In this document: in pieces, positions 62,301-64,000 of the stretch
Layout: every line of letters starts with the position of its first letter
Numbering within the stretch: position 1 is the stretch's first letter
Assembly (NCBI GenBank): GCA_004297725.1
Contig: SCUS01000147.1
Span: 1 to 64,000 of the forward strand
Origin: Myxococcaceae bacterium
GTDB lineage: Bacteria > Myxococcota_A > Polyangia > Polyangiales > Ga0077539
DNA: 64,000 nt
Reading direction: 5' to 3'
Notes under the pieces: model-generated
The model's input: the letters and a program-made list of their open reading frames with translations, nothing else
What the model was told of the DNA's origin: nothing
The model's database searches: none
Position numbers and translations under genes: made by a program

Positions 62301-64000
62301 ACCCGGGCTCCGCCCTCCAATGGCCTCGATCTGTCCTGCAGCCCGGCGATGCTCGGCCAGCTCTATCGCACCACCACGCCGCCGACGGTGGGACCCACCA
62401 ACGCGCGTGAGATCGCCCTCGCGATGCTCGATGGTGTGCGCCCCGGGGTTCCGTCGCCGACGGCCGCCGCGCTCGCTCGGGTGCACTACCTGTGCGCCGA
62501 GACGGGGCTCTTCGATGGTGGCGCTGACCTCTCGCGGCCGGTCGCCTGCCCTCCAGGCAGTCCGGTCACGTACTTCCTCATCGATCGGGACAACGCCCAG
62601 ATCGCGGGTGAGGTGTGCAATGCGGACCGCTCGTGCGGCGCTCGCCTGGCGTCATGGCGGGAGAGCGGCACCTACAACCTCCGTGTCGACCCCGTCTGGC
62701 GATGCACCTCGATCACCGCGGTATTCTGTGATGACAACCGCTTCGACCTGCGAACCGGCAAGTCGTTCTACGAGGCGGGGGCGTCCGAGCCGGCGTTCGT
62801 GCCCTTCGCCAACGCACTCGACAGCGCCTTCCGCTACCGCACACGCTTCCGCACCCGGAGCGGCAGCGCGGTCGGCTTCGCGCCGCAGCAGTGCGTCCTC
62901 GGGGCGACGAGCATCCCGTACTGCTATGACCCGGCGGAGATCGAGCGCGTCCGCGATCGCGTCGACTGCCTGCTCTCGATCTTCTCGACGCAGTACGCCG
63001 CCCTCGACAGCAGCCTCCAGACGCGGCTCCGGAGTGAGCTCGAGTTCTACTTCTCGTACCGCAATCGCGTGGTGGCCGGGTCACCGCTGCCTGTCACCGA
63101 TGACGGCTTCGAGCGGCTCTACTCGCAGACGATGATCATGCTGGGCGACGACGCGTACACCCGCGCGTTCGCTTCCCGCTTCGACCTCGCGGCGTCGCGG
63201 CTCACGTCCTTCGCGGGGTCGCGCTTCGAGCAGAACGGCATCGATCTGTCGGGCGCCGCGGGCGCGGAGCTGTACGCGCTCTACCAGGCGCAGCAGTACT
63301 ACCAGCTCGTGCTCGACCGGTTCTTCCGCGCGAGCCCGCGCCTCTGGGCCTCCATCGGCGCCGGGCCGGGTTCGCCGCAGAACTTCATCACCCAGGAGAC
63401 CGTGGTCTCGTACTTCGATCGGGTGGTGCGGGCCTCCGTGCAGAAGTCGCGTGCGGCGAGCGAGATCGCCAAGCGCTATCAGCGCATGGCGAGGCCCGAC
63501 CTCGCGCGCACGGTCATCGAGCGAGGGTACAGCGCCGCCTACCTGGAGTCGGTGATCCTCTCGCGCATGCTGCTCTCGGCGGTGGAAGTCGCCGAGCGGG
63601 CGAAGCGCGATCAGATTCGCGCGAGCCTCGACAACGCGCAGCGCTCGTACAACGTCGCCCTGTCGGAGATGCGGGAGGCCTACGCGCAGTCGCGCGACGC
63701 GACCAACATCTTCGGCTTCGAGCCGAACTACGTGCCCTTTCCGGCGCTCGACCCTGGCGACACCAACGCGTTCACCCGGGTGATGTCCTCGGCGCGCTCG
63801 CGCCTCGCCAGTGCGCGCACCGCGGAGGACGCCGCGCTCTCCAGCAGCCGCTCGTACGAGACCGATGCGGCGGCGTTTCAGGGTGAGCTGGTGCGCGTGC
63901 GCAACAACTACGAAGGACAGCTCGCGCAGGTGTGCGGCACCTTCACAGGCACCGACGGTCGGGTGTACCCGGCCATCCCGAAGTACGCGGAGACCACCTC
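59328..64000 (+). CDS. very large Cys-repeat lipoprotein, 3' end beyond window
   Basis: An uninterrupted frame of more than 1557 codons that runs off the window. The ATG at 59328 has AGAGGAG 8 bases upstream; an ATG at 59289 that overlaps the previous stop is an alternative. A lipoprotein signal ends in LALALGC (Cys 28). About ten Cys repeats follow (about 38-400, such as CTQGEEGCACFGNYTC), then other Cys motifs (about 460-515), a beta-rich segment (about 540-650), Cys-poor globular parts and a long helical region (about 1150-1557) with coiled-coil texture. I checked the frame for stops to the window end and found none. Function unknown; its position suggests a partner of the RHS protein. Confidence 0.85.
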   Translation, partial: MRATSDQTRGPLGLLHLLLCVLALALGCGGDAGTTPACEPGAENCGCRRSETPCNSGLFCTGEVCRRPRCTQGEEGCACFGNYTCARRTDGTWNICQDGLCRVPTCAPGAVGCGCNPDDTCATGLECQTMDGARRCKVPNCAVGNASCGCRPDRTCNASATGATLVCIEGRCQESTCAAGALNCACRADYSCDAGLSCGGDGRCRSIDCTPGTVSCACRTGGACDMGLACGSDNRCRDTSCAEGAERCGCRADRSCNTASTDGGTTTLLCRAGRCVQEACSVGAEGCACLAGNTCTTAGVTCQAGRCVSSTCTPGARNCPCNTGRTCNAGLSCSDGGICVETVGLAGSACFPDRTCVRGARCDSGRCVACLLGAANCGCFESGSCNAGLACVSGLCVAEASSLREVPATPVCYTPCRESYRATDGTVTSCDADGLMARCLNGTTCMGGSCVAAGAAPRVCERDVQCPDFQSCIRGRCYSECTSDTQCAPGTGCYRKVCRIPCTTSRESCPTGTHCESRDAENGFCMPVRDPEGTPRTSVDGRFTLDVTELRFSNIATTGRFVLRNESSRPQRFTVTKTEHSASTGAGAPVRETTTPLPALQLGSCAVPGSPGDCPTTTVVRSLDLPLAPGASVQVQVAAGATAIAGAGRWEGILTVTNADLGDQVVNLFYEQRPEGQWTGSMFYFGNFRDDGLDSWITDRTSDTALSRVRNAFIARWGAFRNGVINYEELRAMIAATVRADLPDRAAGCSQAVCYPISSPSGVSLQAYTDNTDNTPVPSGITELPISMNLRAGTTARSLQGAIVSQRALQYAANPAVSLGFASDPAVCGTRLRGSCVAFLSELSASVRTGARYYPAVTETNCAPQFRRVLTPWLVPGFNAGTVSDAAVGTALAECRDTALPFTGSSSSIGLNPFLAGANPVPDGRSRGRVIELVDGALVDNQDMVVIFRERLDTFLGSADRTGFKAYGVMMLRRGSAELQAADFVGNPATDTRAPPSNGLDLSCSPAMLGQLYRTTTPPTVGPTNAREIALAMLDGVRPGVPSPTAAALARVHYLCAETGLFDGGADLSRPVACPPGSPVTYFLIDRDNAQIAGEVCNADRSCGARLASWRESGTYNLRVDPVWRCTSITAVFCDDNRFDLRTGKSFYEAGASEPAFVPFANALDSAFRYRTRFRTRSGSAVGFAPQQCVLGATSIPYCYDPAEIERVRDRVDCLLSIFSTQYAALDSSLQTRLRSELEFYFSYRNRVVAGSPLPVTDDGFERLYSQTMIMLGDDAYTRAFASRFDLAASRLTSFAGSRFEQNGIDLSGAAGAELYALYQAQQYYQLVLDRFFRASPRLWASIGAGPGSPQNFITQETVVSYFDRVVRASVQKSRAASEIAKRYQRMARPDLARTVIERGYSAAYLESVILSRMLLSAVEVAERAKRDQIRASLDNAQRSYNVALSEMREAYAQSRDATNIFGFEPNYVPFPALDPGDTNAFTRVMSSARSRLASARTAEDAALSSSRSYETDAAAFQGELVRVRNNYEGQLAQVCGTFTGTDGRVYPAIPKYAETT

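Overview
This high-GC window looks like a chromosome segment from a myxobacterium-like member of the Myxococcota. The evidence is a protein with a MYXO-CTERM-like tail (37298-38938), two Ser/Thr kinases of the Myxococcota/Planctomycete style, many Cys-rich lipoproteins with Asp/Ala/Pro-rich linkers after the lipobox, and several short-leader promoters. I saw no rRNA, tRNA or CRISPR array. Assignment below phylum level is inference.

Layout. 1-4.2 kb: a zinc-ribbon Ser/Thr kinase divergent from an RluA-type pseudouridine synthase, a hypothetical gene, then an inverted-arm repeat and a 20-22 bp tandem repeat. 4.2-6.1 kb: a GH13 alpha-glucan enzyme. 6.2-14.3 kb: a complete reductive pyrimidine catabolic operon (preT, preA, beta-ureidopropionase, dihydropyrimidinase, CoA-acylating semialdehyde dehydrogenase, class III aminotransferase) that should take uracil/thymine through beta-alanine or its methyl homologue to acyl-CoA. 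A second copy of the inverted-arm repeat lies inside this operon. 14.3-19.4 kb: a lipoprotein behind a sigma-54-like promoter, a VOC protein, two divergent paralogous ATP-grasp ligases and a small lipoprotein. 19.5-28.1 kb: a transmembrane kinase fused to a cyclophilin domain, an N-formylglutamate-amidohydrolase-like protein, a coupled epimerase/class V aminotransferase pair, a tRNA-dihydrouridine synthase coupled to an M24 peptidase, and a DUF1517-like protein.

28.1-36.5 kb: an envelope cluster (Cys-rich lipoprotein, thioredoxin-like lipoprotein, predicted beta-barrel), a thioesterase, a WS/DGAT acyltransferase coupled to an alpha/beta hydrolase, and two lipoproteins. 36.5-37.3 kb: a REP-associated tyrosine transposase (RAYT) bracketed by inverted arrays of its presumed REP units. 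37.3-48.9 kb, all minus strand: a MYXO-CTERM protein, Mpo1-like, FmdB-like, PspA and YbjN-like proteins; then a PEBP protein, a membrane protein, a ferritin-like protein, a Pro-rich lipoprotein and two beta-helix lipoproteins. 48.9-52.1 kb: two nuclease-fold proteins with a shared C-terminal module on either side of a LuxR regulator.

52.3-64 kb: a 1965-residue secreted SpvB/TcdB/RHS protein whose C-terminal tip lies in a segment of much lower GC, followed by two Cys-repeat lipoproteins. The second of these stays open past the window end (more than 1557 codons). This module, the RAYT/REP unit and the kinase-cyclophilin fusion are the most unusual content. The many long opposite-strand reading frames are treated as high-GC artefacts.
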